Source: SURF-43 sp964628985 (GTDB lineage Bacteria; Chloroflexota; Dehalococcoidia; UBA2979). Taken from it: a DNA stretch of 64,000 nucleotides. The position numbers and the translations under genes are program-made. The stretch lies in the NCBI GenBank assembly GCA_964628985.1, contig CAZVNJ010000002.1, positions 1 through 64,000 on the forward strand. Direction: 5' to 3'. Each line of letters starts with the position of its first letter. Within the stretch, counting starts at the first letter, position 1. The notes beneath the pieces are model-generated. The model was not told where the DNA came from. It ran no database searches and saw only the letters and a list, made by a program, of their open reading frames with translations. Positions 17,512 to 25,462 of this stretch are shown here, piece after piece.

Positions 17512-17835
17512 ATGCTTCGTTCATTAGCCCTGTTCGCCCTCGCAGCCGTCGCGGAGATCGGGGGTGCGTGGCTTGTCTGGCAGGGCATCCGGGAGCATCG
17601 CGGGCTGCTCTTCGTCGCCGCGGGCGGAGGCGCGCTGGTGCTGTATGGATTCGTCGCGACGCTCCAGAGCGACGCCCACTTTGGACGAGTCCTCGCGGCC
17701 TACGGCGGCGTCTTCGTTGCGGGATCGATGCTCTGGGGGGTGGTGGCAGACGGCTACCGCCCGGACCGCTTCGACCTCGCCGGTGGCATGGTCTGCCTGG
17801 TGGGCGTCGGGCTGATCATGTATGCGCCGCGCTAA
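17512..17835 (+). CDS. YnfA/UPF0060 family small multidrug-resistance-like membrane protein
   Basis: A 107-residue protein with four hydrophobic helices and the family pattern AEIGGAWLVWQG near the start and DGYRPDRFDLAGG near the end. UPF0060 proteins resemble small multidrug-resistance exporters. The ATG at 17512 is used because the length then matches the family. It lies divergent from the MerR gene (107 bp), so it may be part of the same regulated locus. It converges on the UGA-containing oxidoreductase with only 9 bp between their stops. Confidence 0.85.
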   Translation: MLRSLALFALAAVAEIGGAWLVWQGIREHRGLLFVAAGGGALVLYGFVATLQSDAHFGRVLAAYGGVFVAGSMLWGVVADGYRPDRFDLAGGMVCLVGVGLIMYAPR

Positions 17836-17844
17836 CGCGGTCCG

Positions 17845-18558
17845 TCAGGCTCGTGCCCGCGGCGGCTCGGGCGGCTGCGGCAAGGGGACGTCGCGGCGCT
17901 TCGCACCCAGCTGTTCCAGCACGCGCTCGAACGTCGGGTACTCGTGCGCACCGACGACGGCGTACTTGCCGTCGAAGATGAACGTCGGGATGGCCGTCAC
18001 ACCGATCGAGTAGGCGTGTTCGATCCCGGCGTCGACCGCCTCGCGCACCTCGCCGGAGATCAGGGCGGCGCGCAGCGCCTCACCGTCCAGGCCGGTCGCC
18101 GTGGCCTCGCGCGCGAGGACGTCGAGGTCCATGAGGCTCTCGTGGTCCGTGAAGTGCACGCGGAACAGCCGGCGGTGGAACTCGATCACCTGTTCGGTGT
18201 TGCCGAACTCCGCCACCCACTCACCGGCCTCGAGTGCCAGGTGCGTGTGCGGCTGAAACGTGCGGCCTCGCTTGAACTTGATGCCGAGCGCTTCCCCGCG
18301 CAGTTCCATGGCGGAGGGCGGCGTGTCCGGGGTCGTCGTCGGGGTGCGGGTGCGGCCCTCAGGCGGGATCGAGGGGTCGAGGAAAAAGGGCGCCCACTCG
18401 AGCGTGACCTCCCACTCCCTGTAGACCCGCTCGACCTCCACGAGGCCGACATAGCACCACGGTCAGATGTAGTCGGAGAGGACCACGATCGACACCGGCT
18501 CGCGTCGCTCGTGCGTGGCGGGGTCCTCGAGCGTCTGTGGTCGGTCCTGGTCGGCCAT
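17845..18558 (-). CDS. DsbA/FrnE-family oxidoreductase with in-frame TGA at the active site (probable selenoprotein)
   Basis: A 237-residue thioredoxin-fold oxidoreductase of the DsbA/FrnE group if the TGA at 18463-18465 is read as an amino acid. The frame from the ATG at 18558 gives SIVVLSDYI, then TGA at codon 32, then PWCYVGL; relatives have CPWC here, so TGA sits exactly at the first catalytic cysteine (UPWC). After it the frame runs on without interruption through a helical insert to the cis-proline motif AIPTFIF and a normal C-terminus. A gene call that treats TGA as stop would begin at the GTG at 18441 and lose the active site. A hairpin fitting a bacterial SECIS follows the TGA. A nonsense mutation or sequencing error (TGC to TGA) is the alternative. 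selA/B/C/D are not in this window. Confidence 0.8.
18431..18449 (-). other. SECIS-like hairpin downstream of in-frame UGA
   Basis: On the coding strand the arms UCGGCCUC and GAGGUCGA form an eight-pair stem (one G-U) closing a GUG loop. The loop begins 22 nt after the UGA. Bacterial SECIS elements are described as stem-loops with the apical loop about 16-37 nt from the UGA and a G among the first loop bases; this hairpin meets these rules. It lies within the coding sequence, as expected in bacteria. Confidence 0.6.
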
Positions 18559-18564
18559 GCGACC

Positions 18565-18570
18565 AGTGTA
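18565..18570 (-). promoter_or_regulatory. -10-like box giving a probable leaderless transcript
   Basis: TACACT on the minus strand lies so that transcription would begin about at the A of the ATG at 18558. There is no ribosome site in front of this ATG, which agrees with a leaderless message. No good -35 box was seen. Confidence 0.35.
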
Positions 18571-18616
18571 ATGCGCCCGGTGCGGCCTAGGATCGGGGGC
18601 GTACCCGGAGGCTTCC

Positions 18617-19114
18617 ATGACGACACCGCTGCCCTCACCAAATTTTGCCGGTCCGACCGTGCCCCGGCCGCTGGCTCATATGCGCTTCCTGGAGCCTCAC
18701 GGCCACCTCGGCGCCACCTTCGGAGACGACACGTTCGGTCGTTTCGCCGAGCGGTTCGCCCGGGCGTTTGGGACGCCTCGATTCCTGCTGATGCAGACGG
18801 CGCTCGTGGTGGTCTGGCTCGCCCTGAACGCGGCGAACGTGACGGACTTCGACCCGTACCCGTTCATCCTCTTGAACCTCGCGTTCTCCACGCAGGCCGC
18901 GTATGCGGCCCCGATGATCCTGCTCGCCCAGACCCGTCAGTCCGAACGCGACCGGGCCTGGACGGAGGCCGACGCGGCCCATCGTGAAGACATCTCGGAC
19001 GCGATCCTGGTGCTCCTGCGCCAGAACACGGAACTCACGCAGCAGGTGCATGACCTGACCGAGCGGATCGAGCTGTTGACCCGGGAGGTGCACACCCGGG
19101 TGACCCGATCCTGA
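18617..19114 (+). CDS. DUF1003 membrane protein
   Basis: A 165-residue protein of the DUF1003 family. Two hydrophobic helices (about residues 58-75 and 83-103) flank the hallmark FDPYPFILLNLAFS and the following PMILLAQTRQSERDR. The C-terminal third (EDISDAILVLLRQNTELTQQVHDL onward in shape) is predicted coiled coil. The ATG at 18617 has a GGAGG ribosome site. It is divergent from the UGA-containing oxidoreductase (58 bp). The family's role is not established; some members are thought to bind partner membrane proteins. Confidence 0.87.
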   Translation: MTTPLPSPNFAGPTVPRPLAHMRFLEPHGHLGATFGDDTFGRFAERFARAFGTPRFLLMQTALVVVWLALNAANVTDFDPYPFILLNLAFSTQAAYAAPMILLAQTRQSERDRAWTEADAAHREDISDAILVLLRQNTELTQQVHDLTERIELLTREVHTRVTRS

Positions 19115-19192
19115 CCGGATTCTCGCCTCTGAGGGTGTCCGCGAACGCGTCCTATACTGCGCGCGCCCGCAGACGGGCGAGAGGGGACACCG

Positions 19193-20086
19193 ATGGCTGA
19201 GACCGAGTACGAGAACCTGCTGATCGACCGCATCGGCACGGACGGCCGGATCGCACGGATCACGCTCAACCGTCCGGAGAAGATGAACGCCCTCTCCCAG
19301 GAGTTGCTGTTCGAGTTCCGGGACGCCCTCGAAGGGTTGGAGACAGACTCCAGCGCGCGCGTCATCGTCGTCCGCGGGGCGGGGCGCACCTTCAGCGCCG
19401 GCTATGACCTCACTCCGCCGCAGCGGACGGGCGCGGACGCCGTCGTGCGCCAATTCCGGACGACGGACGAGCAGGGCCGACGGCTCTGGCAGGGCGTGCG
19501 AGGCGGGATGCAGCGCATCACGAACATCCACATGTACTTCTGGAACATCCAGAAGGTGACGATCGCCCAGGTGCACGGCTACGCCATCGCCGGTGGCTGC
19601 GAGCTGTCGATGATGGCCGACCTCGTGATCGCGGCGGACGACGCGAAGTTCGGCCACCCGGGTCTCCGCTTCGCCGGCACGCGCACCTCGATGATCCTGC
19701 CGCTGCTCATCCCGATGCGGAAGGCGAAGGAGCTCTTCTACACGGGCGACAACATCAGCGCGGTGGAGGCAGCCGAGATCGGCCTGATCAACCGCGCCGT
19801 CCCCGGCGACCGCCTCGACGACGAGGTACTCGCGATGGCCGAGCGGATCGCGATCCTGCCGGCCGACCACCTGGCGATGCTGAAGGTCCACATGAACCGC
19901 TTCCACGAGAACATGGGCATCTACTCGTCGGTGCATTCGAGCACGGACCTCGACGCGGCGGGCGGGTTCACGAGCCAGGCGTACCAGTGGGCGGACAAGA
20001 TGCGCTCCGGCGGTCTGAAGGAGGCCCTCGCTTGGCGCGACGGCCCCTACGCCGACTATCGCTCTGACCCCGACCGGCCGCGCTAA
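19193..20086 (+). CDS. Enoyl-CoA hydratase/isomerase family protein
   Basis: A 297-residue crotonase-superfamily protein. It has LNRPEKMNALS, the oxyanion loop GRTFSAGYDL and AIAGGCELSMMAD with the first catalytic glutamate. The second glutamate position, usually FGxPEI, reads FGHPGL, so one of the two catalytic acids of hydratases is absent; it may act on a different acyl-CoA reaction. A TATACT -10-like box lies at 19153-19158 and a GAGGGG ribosome site precedes the ATG. A strong terminator hairpin follows its stop, so it is probably a single-gene transcript. Confidence 0.87.
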   Translation: MAETEYENLLIDRIGTDGRIARITLNRPEKMNALSQELLFEFRDALEGLETDSSARVIVVRGAGRTFSAGYDLTPPQRTGADAVVRQFRTTDEQGRRLWQGVRGGMQRITNIHMYFWNIQKVTIAQVHGYAIAGGCELSMMADLVIAADDAKFGHPGLRFAGTRTSMILPLLIPMRKAKELFYTGDNISAVEAAEIGLINRAVPGDRLDDEVLAMAERIAILPADHLAMLKVHMNRFHENMGIYSSVHSSTDLDAAGGFTSQAYQWADKMRSGGLKEALAWRDGPYADYRSDPDRPR

Positions 20087-20105
20087 GGCAGGATTCCTCT
20101 GACGG

Positions 20106-20133
20106 GCGAGAGGCCCGCGGGCCTCTCGCTTGT
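20106..20133 (+). terminator. Strong intrinsic terminator hairpin
   Basis: Perfect 11-bp arms GCGAGAGGCCC and GGGCCTCTCGC are separated by two bases and followed by TTGTT. The site lies 20 bp after the enoyl-CoA hydratase stop and just before the end of the converging gene at 20158, so it may stop transcription from both sides. Confidence 0.8.
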
Positions 20134-20157
20134 TCATGATCCGTCCGGGCGACGGGA

Positions 20158-20793
20158 CTACGCAGGCTCGATGTTGCTGAGCCGCACATCTTTCACGACC
20201 TCCCCATCGACGATCACGGTGTAACGGACGGGGATGCCGGTATCCGGCTGGTATTCGTGTTCAACGGTCTCCTCGACCAGAGTCCTTCCTTCACAACTCG
20301 GAGCCGCGAGGTCATCGCAGGGACGCAGGCGGGTCTGACGGACGAGCAGAGTGTTCTCGCCGGTCCTCGTGCCACCTCGGCCGAGCGCGGTTGCCGGTGT
20401 GATGAACCATTCGCCCGGGACCCTGTCCAGCGCCTCGGAGAAGTGTGTCTCGGATCCGTCAGCGCTCCTGATCACGAGGCGGCCCGACTCGACTTGCTGC
20501 GAATGGATGATCCGCGCTGGATCCGCCGGGTCGAATGTGTCGAATCGCCAGTTTCGAGGATCGCGCCAGGCCAGCCGGCTACGCGCGATAGATGCCCCTG
20601 CCGTGGTCGTGACCTCGGCGGTGAACGGACTCACCCTCTCATAAATCCCACCCGATGTGCGAAGGGTGACGCGCGTCTCCCAGACCACTATCCCAAGCAA
20701 GAGAGCTGACACTGTCACAAATCCGGTCAGGGCCAGCTGGCGATTCGAAGGCCAGCGGAACCGTCGTGGATGTTCCTCGGGGGTAGATCCCAT
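20158..20793 (-). CDS. Membrane-anchored protein, LolA/outer-lipoprotein-sorting-like
   Basis: A 211-residue protein with one N-terminal hydrophobic helix (about residues 20-40, LTGFVTVSALLLGIVVW) that would anchor the rest outside the membrane. The exported part is beta-rich: RLAWRDPRNWRFDT and later RTLVEETVEHEYQPDTGIP. This resembles the open beta-barrel of LolA-like or anti-sigma-factor-linked proteins, but no motif is decisive. Two cysteines (CDDLAAPSC) probably form a disulfide. The ATG at 20793 with a GAGGAG site is preferred over the one at 20829. No partner gene is obvious. Confidence 0.6.
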   Translation of the reverse strand: MGSTPEEHPRRFRWPSNRQLALTGFVTVSALLLGIVVWETRVTLRTSGGIYERVSPFTAEVTTTAGASIARSRLAWRDPRNWRFDTFDPADPARIIHSQQVESGRLVIRSADGSETHFSEALDRVPGEWFITPATALGRGGTRTGENTLLVRQTRLRPCDDLAAPSCEGRTLVEETVEHEYQPDTGIPVRYTVIVDGEVVKDVRLSNIEPA

Positions 20794-20909
20794 GACTGAC
20801 TCCTCGGCCTTTGTCAGGGGAACGATCATGCGGGAGGCCGCGTTGAGGAGAGGGGGTGAACCGACGATCAGTCAGAGTGCTAGCGGTCGGTGAGCTGAGC
20901 GTCGCACGC

Positions 20910-22241
20910 CTAGGTGCAGAGCCGCCGCACGATGTCGTAGGTCAGTTCGCAGCCGCTGTTGAGGTGCTCAACGGTGATGTGCTCATCGTTGGCGTGAAAT
21001 CCGGCGCGTTCGGTACCGGCGAGGACGGCAGGGATCAGCCCGTAGGCGTGGATGCCGCGGGCGCGCAGGAAGCGGTTGTCTGTCCCCCCGACGGTGATGC
21101 TCGGTACCACGACCGCCGTCGGCATCACGTCCGTCACAGCCGCCTCGATGGCGCGGAAGAGGTCCGTGTCGAATGAGGCCGGTTGTGGAGCCTCCGTGTC
21201 CAGCCCCTCGAAGAACTCGACTCGCACGTCCGGATCGTCGATGCAGGCGATCACCTCATCGCGCCAGGCGTCGCGCGACTGACCCGGGAGGAGGCGACAG
21301 TCGAGGGTGGCCGTCGCGCGGCCAGGGACGACGTTCGCCTTCACGCCCCCCTGCACCATGGTGATGTTCAGCGTGTTTGTGAAGAACGCCTCCAGCCCGG
21401 AGGAGGCCTCCACGGCGTGCTCGAGGCGCGCCTCGGTGGTGCCCCAGTGCGCCAGGCCCTGCGCCGTGAGGCGGTCCAGCCACGCGCGCGTCTCCGTCGT
21501 GACCGTGATGGGCCGCTTCCATGCGACCAGCCGGTCGAGGGCGCGGGTGAGGCGGAGGATCGGGTTGTGGTCGGGCGGTGAGGGGATGCCGCCATGGCCC
21601 GGGATGCCCCGCGCCGTGATGCGCATCCAGCACACCCACTTCTCGTTGACCGCTACCTGGAAGACGGGGCGCTCGCCGAACTCCAGGGAGCCGGAGCCAC
21701 CTTCGTTCAGCGCGAACTCCACCCCGTCCAGCAGCTCTGGATGCTGTTCGCACAGCCAGCGCATCCCGAAGCGCCCCAGCGCCTCCTCGTCAGGCACGGC
21801 GCAGTAGATCAGGTCGCGGGTCAGGGGAAGGCCGTGACGGCGGGCGAGGATGACGGTGATGAGCTGCATCACCGCGAAGCCCTTCATGTCCAGGGCGCCG
21901 CGGCCGTAGACACGGCCGTCCTGCACTACGCCCTCGAAGGGCGGCAGCGTCCAGTAACGCCGTTCCGGCGGGACAACGTCGAGGTGGTTAGCGAGCATGA
22001 GCCCCCGGTGCGACCCGTCACCGGGGATGCGGGCGTAAAGCACTTCGCGGTCCGGCGCGGTCTCGAGGTAGCGCGTCTCGATCCCCTCCGCTTCGAGCAG
22101 CGATCCGAGGAATCGCGCGGCGGGCGCCTCACGTCCCGGCGGGTTGGACGTGTCGATCCGGAGATAGCGGGTGAGGACGTCGAGGGCTTCGCGGTGGACC
22201 GCCGGCCAGTCGATCTGGGGCGCACTGCGAGGGGCTGCCAT
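20910..22241 (-). CDS. M20-family metallopeptidase/deacylase
   Basis: A 443-residue zinc hydrolase of the M20 family (ArgE/DapE/carboxypeptidase group). It shows ANHLDVVPPE (first metal ligand), YGRGALDMKG (bridging Asp), PDEEALG (catalytic and metal Glu pair), a dimerisation lid with GIPGHGG, and a closing GLIP/FHANDE motif with the last His. Substrates are N-acyl amino acids or peptides. The ATG at 22241 has GGGAG upstream; a longer frame to 22307 would overlap less plausible sequence. It is divergent from the MFS gene that starts near 22420. Confidence 0.88.
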   Translation of the reverse strand: MAAPRSAPQIDWPAVHREALDVLTRYLRIDTSNPPGREAPAARFLGSLLEAEGIETRYLETAPDREVLYARIPGDGSHRGLMLANHLDVVPPERRYWTLPPFEGVVQDGRVYGRGALDMKGFAVMQLITVILARRHGLPLTRDLIYCAVPDEEALGRFGMRWLCEQHPELLDGVEFALNEGGSGSLEFGERPVFQVAVNEKWVCWMRITARGIPGHGGIPSPPDHNPILRLTRALDRLVAWKRPITVTTETRAWLDRLTAQGLAHWGTTEARLEHAVEASSGLEAFFTNTLNITMVQGGVKANVVPGRATATLDCRLLPGQSRDAWRDEVIACIDDPDVRVEFFEGLDTEAPQPASFDTDLFRAIEAAVTDVMPTAVVVPSITVGGTDNRFLRARGIHAYGLIPAVLAGTERAGFHANDEHITVEHLNSGCELTYDIVRRLCT

Positions 22242-22419
22242 ACTCGTGCTCCCAGCACCTCGCGCGTCGGGCGGGCGGCCCGCGACGCAGTATCTCGCGC
22301 CCGGCAACCTTCATGCGAACTCATGCCGCACGTCATACATCGCCCGTGATGGGTCACGGCGCGATGGCACAGGGGGCGGCCGTGCCCGGAGTAGGATGCT
22401 TGCGCTGAGAGGACGCTTG

Positions 22420-23685
22420 GTGGCAGGACATCGAGCCCAGGCCGGGAGCACCGAGGCCGCACGGCCCGGCATCGTCACGTCGTTCGCTCTCTTCGGTGAT
22501 GGTGGCTATCGCTCCTACTGGATCGCCAACTTCGTCTACTTCCTGGTCTTTGGCGCGCAACGGTTCGCCTTCGTGCTGCTCGTCCTGGAACTGTCCAACC
22601 GCAGCGGGCTCGGTGGCGTGGTGGGCTTCGCCCTGGGCATCCCGGCCTTCTTCATCACGATGCCGGCTGGTGTCTGGGCGGACCGTCTCGATCGTCGGAA
22701 GATGGTCATCGTCTCGAACCTGCTGGGCGCAGCGGTGGCTGCCGCCGTCGCGCTGCTCTGGTGGGCCGGCGCTATCTCTGTGCCGGTCGCGATGGCGCTG
22801 GCGCTGGCTACGGGCTTCGTGACGGCTTCGGTGCAGCCGCCGCTGACCTCGATCGTGCAGATGATCGTCGCGCCCGCGCGGCTGACGCAGGGCATCGTGC
22901 TGCGCACCATGGGACAGAACCTCGCGCAGTTCTTTGGCACGGCCGTCGGCGGCATCGCGATTGCCATGTTCGACTACGGCGGGGCCTTCGCCCTGCTGGC
23001 CGGAGGCTACCTCGTCGGCGGCGTGGCGATGCTTGGGGTGCACCTGCCGCCGGCAGCGCCCTCGGTGGTCGCGCGTCCGAGCATGCGCGACGCGGCCCGC
23101 GAGGGCGTGCGCTTCGTGTTTAGCGACCGCGCGTTGCGCGGGCTGGTGATCTTCTCGGTGATCTCCGGGCTCTTCATGCTCGGGCCGACCTTCGTACTGA
23201 TCCCGGAGATCGCGCGCGACAAGTTGCAGGTCGGGCCGAGCCTGAACTCGCTGCTGCTGGCGCTCCTCGGCGTCGGCATGTTCTGCATGTCTCTGTTCCT
23301 CCTGACGAGGCAGGAGATGCATCGCAAGGGCAACTGGTTCGTGGTGAACCTGCTCTTCGCCGGGCCGCTGATGGTGCTGACCGGCTGGTCCGGTACCTAT
23401 TGGTTCACGGCCCTCGTGATGGTGCTGTGGGGCCTCGGGGGCGGGGTCTATGTGAACCTGAACCAGACGCTGATCCAGACCAACACGCCGAACGCGATGA
23501 TGGGGCGGGTGATGAGCATCTATATGCTCTCCATCGCGGGCATCATCCCGCTCGGATCACTCCTCGCCGGCGCGGGCGCCGCGGCGATCGGCGCGGACCG
23601 CTACCAGATGCTCTCCGGCGTCATCCTCACCCTCGCCGCCGTCTGGGGGTTCTTCACACAGCGTGAACTGCGTGCGCTCGACTGA
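22420..23685 (+). CDS. MFS exporter (MFS_3/EntS-like)
   Basis: A 421-residue, twelve-helix major facilitator protein of the EntS/MFS_3 type, likely an exporter. The loop after helix 2 reads WADRLDRRKMVIVSN, the family's cytoplasmic signature, and MMGRVMSIYML marks the second half. The frame is open back into the divergent M20 gene; the GTG at 22420 with an AGAGGA ribosome site is chosen, and the ATG at 22396 is an alternative. A VOC protein gene follows after 20 bp. Substrate is unknown. Confidence 0.85.
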   Translation: MAGHRAQAGSTEAARPGIVTSFALFGDGGYRSYWIANFVYFLVFGAQRFAFVLLVLELSNRSGLGGVVGFALGIPAFFITMPAGVWADRLDRRKMVIVSNLLGAAVAAAVALLWWAGAISVPVAMALALATGFVTASVQPPLTSIVQMIVAPARLTQGIVLRTMGQNLAQFFGTAVGGIAIAMFDYGGAFALLAGGYLVGGVAMLGVHLPPAAPSVVARPSMRDAAREGVRFVFSDRALRGLVIFSVISGLFMLGPTFVLIPEIARDKLQVGPSLNSLLLALLGVGMFCMSLFLLTRQEMHRKGNWFVVNLLFAGPLMVLTGWSGTYWFTALVMVLWGLGGGVYVNLNQTLIQTNTPNAMMGRVMSIYMLSIAGIIPLGSLLAGAGAAAIGADRYQMLSGVILTLAAVWGFFTQRELRALD

Positions 23686-23705
23686 TTCCAACGCGAGGAG
23701 GTCCG

Positions 23706-24206
23706 GTGATCGCCATCCGTCCCAACTTCCCTGTCGACGACATTACCCGGGCAGTCGACTTCTACCGCCGCACGCTTGGCTTCGAAGTGCGACAACAGGC
23801 GCCCGAGTACGGCCTGGCGATCCTGGGCTCCAGGGTAGTGGAGCTCGCGCTGCTCGCGGGCACGCCCGCCGGGCCAGCGAGCGCCTACCTCGAGGTCGTC
23901 GACGTGGACGCAGCCTTCCAGGCCTGCGAGGCGGATGGGGAGGTGGAGATCACCGCCCCACTCACGACTGAGCCCTGGGGCCTCCGCGATTTTGGGATGC
24001 GTGACCCGTGGGGGAACAGCTGGGCGTGGGCCAGCGAGTCGGGAACTGAGCGCGTCGTCGAGCCTCGAGGGCTAGACCCGCGCGACGACCGTGACCGGCG
24101 CCTGCGTGTGGAACGTCCCACGCGTGAGCAACTGCCGGAGGTCGCTGAGGGCGATGATCCCGGCGACGAAGATCGCGGTCCAGATGAGGCCGGGGATGAC
24201 GAGTAG
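23706..24206 (+). CDS. VOC (glyoxalase/bleomycin-resistance) family protein with unusual C-terminal tail
   Basis: A 166-residue protein whose first 115 residues form a VOC domain: RPNFPVDDITRAVDFYRRTLGF, a middle TTEPWGLRDF and the closing DPWGNSWAW. The remaining 50 or so residues are highly charged and read antisense through the 3' end of the converging MFS gene at 24072-25370, overlapping it by 135 bp. A one-base frame change near 24035-24065 would end the protein normally just before the overlap. It starts with GTG after GAGGAGG. Possible metal enzyme or resistance protein; function unknown. Confidence 0.75.
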   Translation: MIAIRPNFPVDDITRAVDFYRRTLGFEVRQQAPEYGLAILGSRVVELALLAGTPAGPASAYLEVVDVDAAFQACEADGEVEITAPLTTEPWGLRDFGMRDPWGNSWAWASESGTERVVEPRGLDPRDDRDRRLRVERPTREQLPEVAEGDDPGDEDRGPDEAGDDE

Positions 24207-25370
24207 CGGGCGCACGCCCACGATGTCCGCGAGCGCCCCCATGCCGAGGTTGACGAACGCCATGTGCCCTGCCGCGAGCATCACGTAAAGCGACATCACC
24301 CGCCCGCGGAGCGCGTCCGGGGTCATGTCCTGCACGAAGGTCGCCGACAGCGCCATGTACGAGGCCTGCGCGCCTCCCGCGATGACCGCGCCGGCGACGG
24401 CGATCGTGGGGTTCGGAGCGAACCCGAGCGCAAGCATCGCGAGGCCGCTCACCGCGCCGCAGGCGGCGAGCGTCTTCCCCTGCAATGCCAGTGTCGGGAT
24501 CTTGGCGATGCCGACGGTGCCCGTGATCGCGCCTGCGCCGAGGCCCATCAGCAGGGCGGAGTAGAGGCGTCCCCCACCGCCGAGGTCGTGCGACAACTCC
24601 GGGATCAGCGAGTCGAACGCCATGGTGAGTGCGCAGTGGAACACCACCAGCATCACGACGAGTGCGACACGCCGGTCCTGCCCGATGTACCGGGCGCCCT
24701 CGCCCATCTCGGAGAAGAGCCGACTGACGGAGAGCCGGCGGGTGCCGGGAGGTGCGCTGTTGCGGTAGCGCATGCGCCACAGGCAGACCGCGCCACCGAG
24801 GTAGAGCGCGGCGGAAAGGACGAAGACCGAGCCAGCGCCCCAGACCTCGAGGAGGATGCCGCCGACGAGCGGGCCCGCCAAGCGGGAGCCGTGCACTGAG
24901 ACGCTGGAGAGCGCCATCCCGGAGAGGAGCTGATCCTTCTCGACGAGGGCCGGAATCATCGCCTGCTGCGCGGGCGTCTGGACCGCCCTGGCGATCCCGC
25001 CGAGCAGCGCGAACACCACCACCTGCCACACCTCGACGATCCCGGCGAGCGTGACGATGGCGAGCCCCACGGTCCCGAGGAAGGCGACCATCCCCGAGAA
25101 GAGCGAGAGCGATCGCCGGTCCATCCGGTCCGCGAGCACACCGGAGATGGGGGACGCGAAGATGAACGGCGCCATCCCCGCGAAGGTCACCAGGCCAACC
25201 GCCGATGACGACTTCGTCAGGTCGAAGACCAACCAACCGCGCGCCAGCAAGAGTGCCCAGTTCGCAGCCGCCGAGAACATCGAGTTCCCGAACAACAGCG
25301 AGAAGTCCCGCGAGGCGAGCGCGGGGAATTCTCGAACGAACGGATTGCGGGATTTCGAGGCGCCTGCCAT
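24072..25370 (-). CDS. MFS transporter (MFS_3/EntS-like)
   Basis: A 432-residue, twelve-helix major facilitator exporter, distant paralogue of the gene at 22420. It shows SRDFSLLFGNSMFSAAANW at the start, the LADRMDRRSLSLFSG loop after helix 2 and LRGRVMSLYVMLAAG in the second half. The ATG at 25370 is followed by a short basic N-terminus. It is divergent from an LLM oxidoreductase (92 bp) and converges with the VOC gene. Transport substrate cannot be told from the sequence. Confidence 0.86.
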   Translation of the reverse strand: MAGASKSRNPFVREFPALASRDFSLLFGNSMFSAAANWALLLARGWLVFDLTKSSSAVGLVTFAGMAPFIFASPISGVLADRMDRRSLSLFSGMVAFLGTVGLAIVTLAGIVEVWQVVVFALLGGIARAVQTPAQQAMIPALVEKDQLLSGMALSSVSVHGSRLAGPLVGGILLEVWGAGSVFVLSAALYLGGAVCLWRMRYRNSAPPGTRRLSVSRLFSEMGEGARYIGQDRRVALVVMLVVFHCALTMAFDSLIPELSHDLGGGGRLYSALLMGLGAGAITGTVGIAKIPTLALQGKTLAACGAVSGLAMLALGFAPNPTIAVAGAVIAGGAQASYMALSATFVQDMTPDALRGRVMSLYVMLAAGHMAFVNLGMGALADIVGVRPLLVIPGLIWTAIFVAGIIALSDLRQLLTRGTFHTQAPVTVVARV

Positions 25371-25462
25371 AACCGGATTCTACGCCACTCCTAGCCAGTC
25401 CCCCGCTGCCATCGCCCGGGAGCCGCTTGCGCTAATCTCGGCGGGCGTACGGGGAGGCTGCC

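Noticed and set aside
17845..18441. Shorter oxidoreductase starting at GTG 18441
   Set aside because: It would lack the redox motif and first strand of the fold, and the GTG lies inside the SECIS-like hairpin without a ribosome site; the longer frame through TGA is far better.
18635..20137. 500-codon minus-strand frame opposite DUF1003 and the enoyl-CoA hydratase
   Set aside because: Antisense to two recognised genes and crosses a terminator hairpin.
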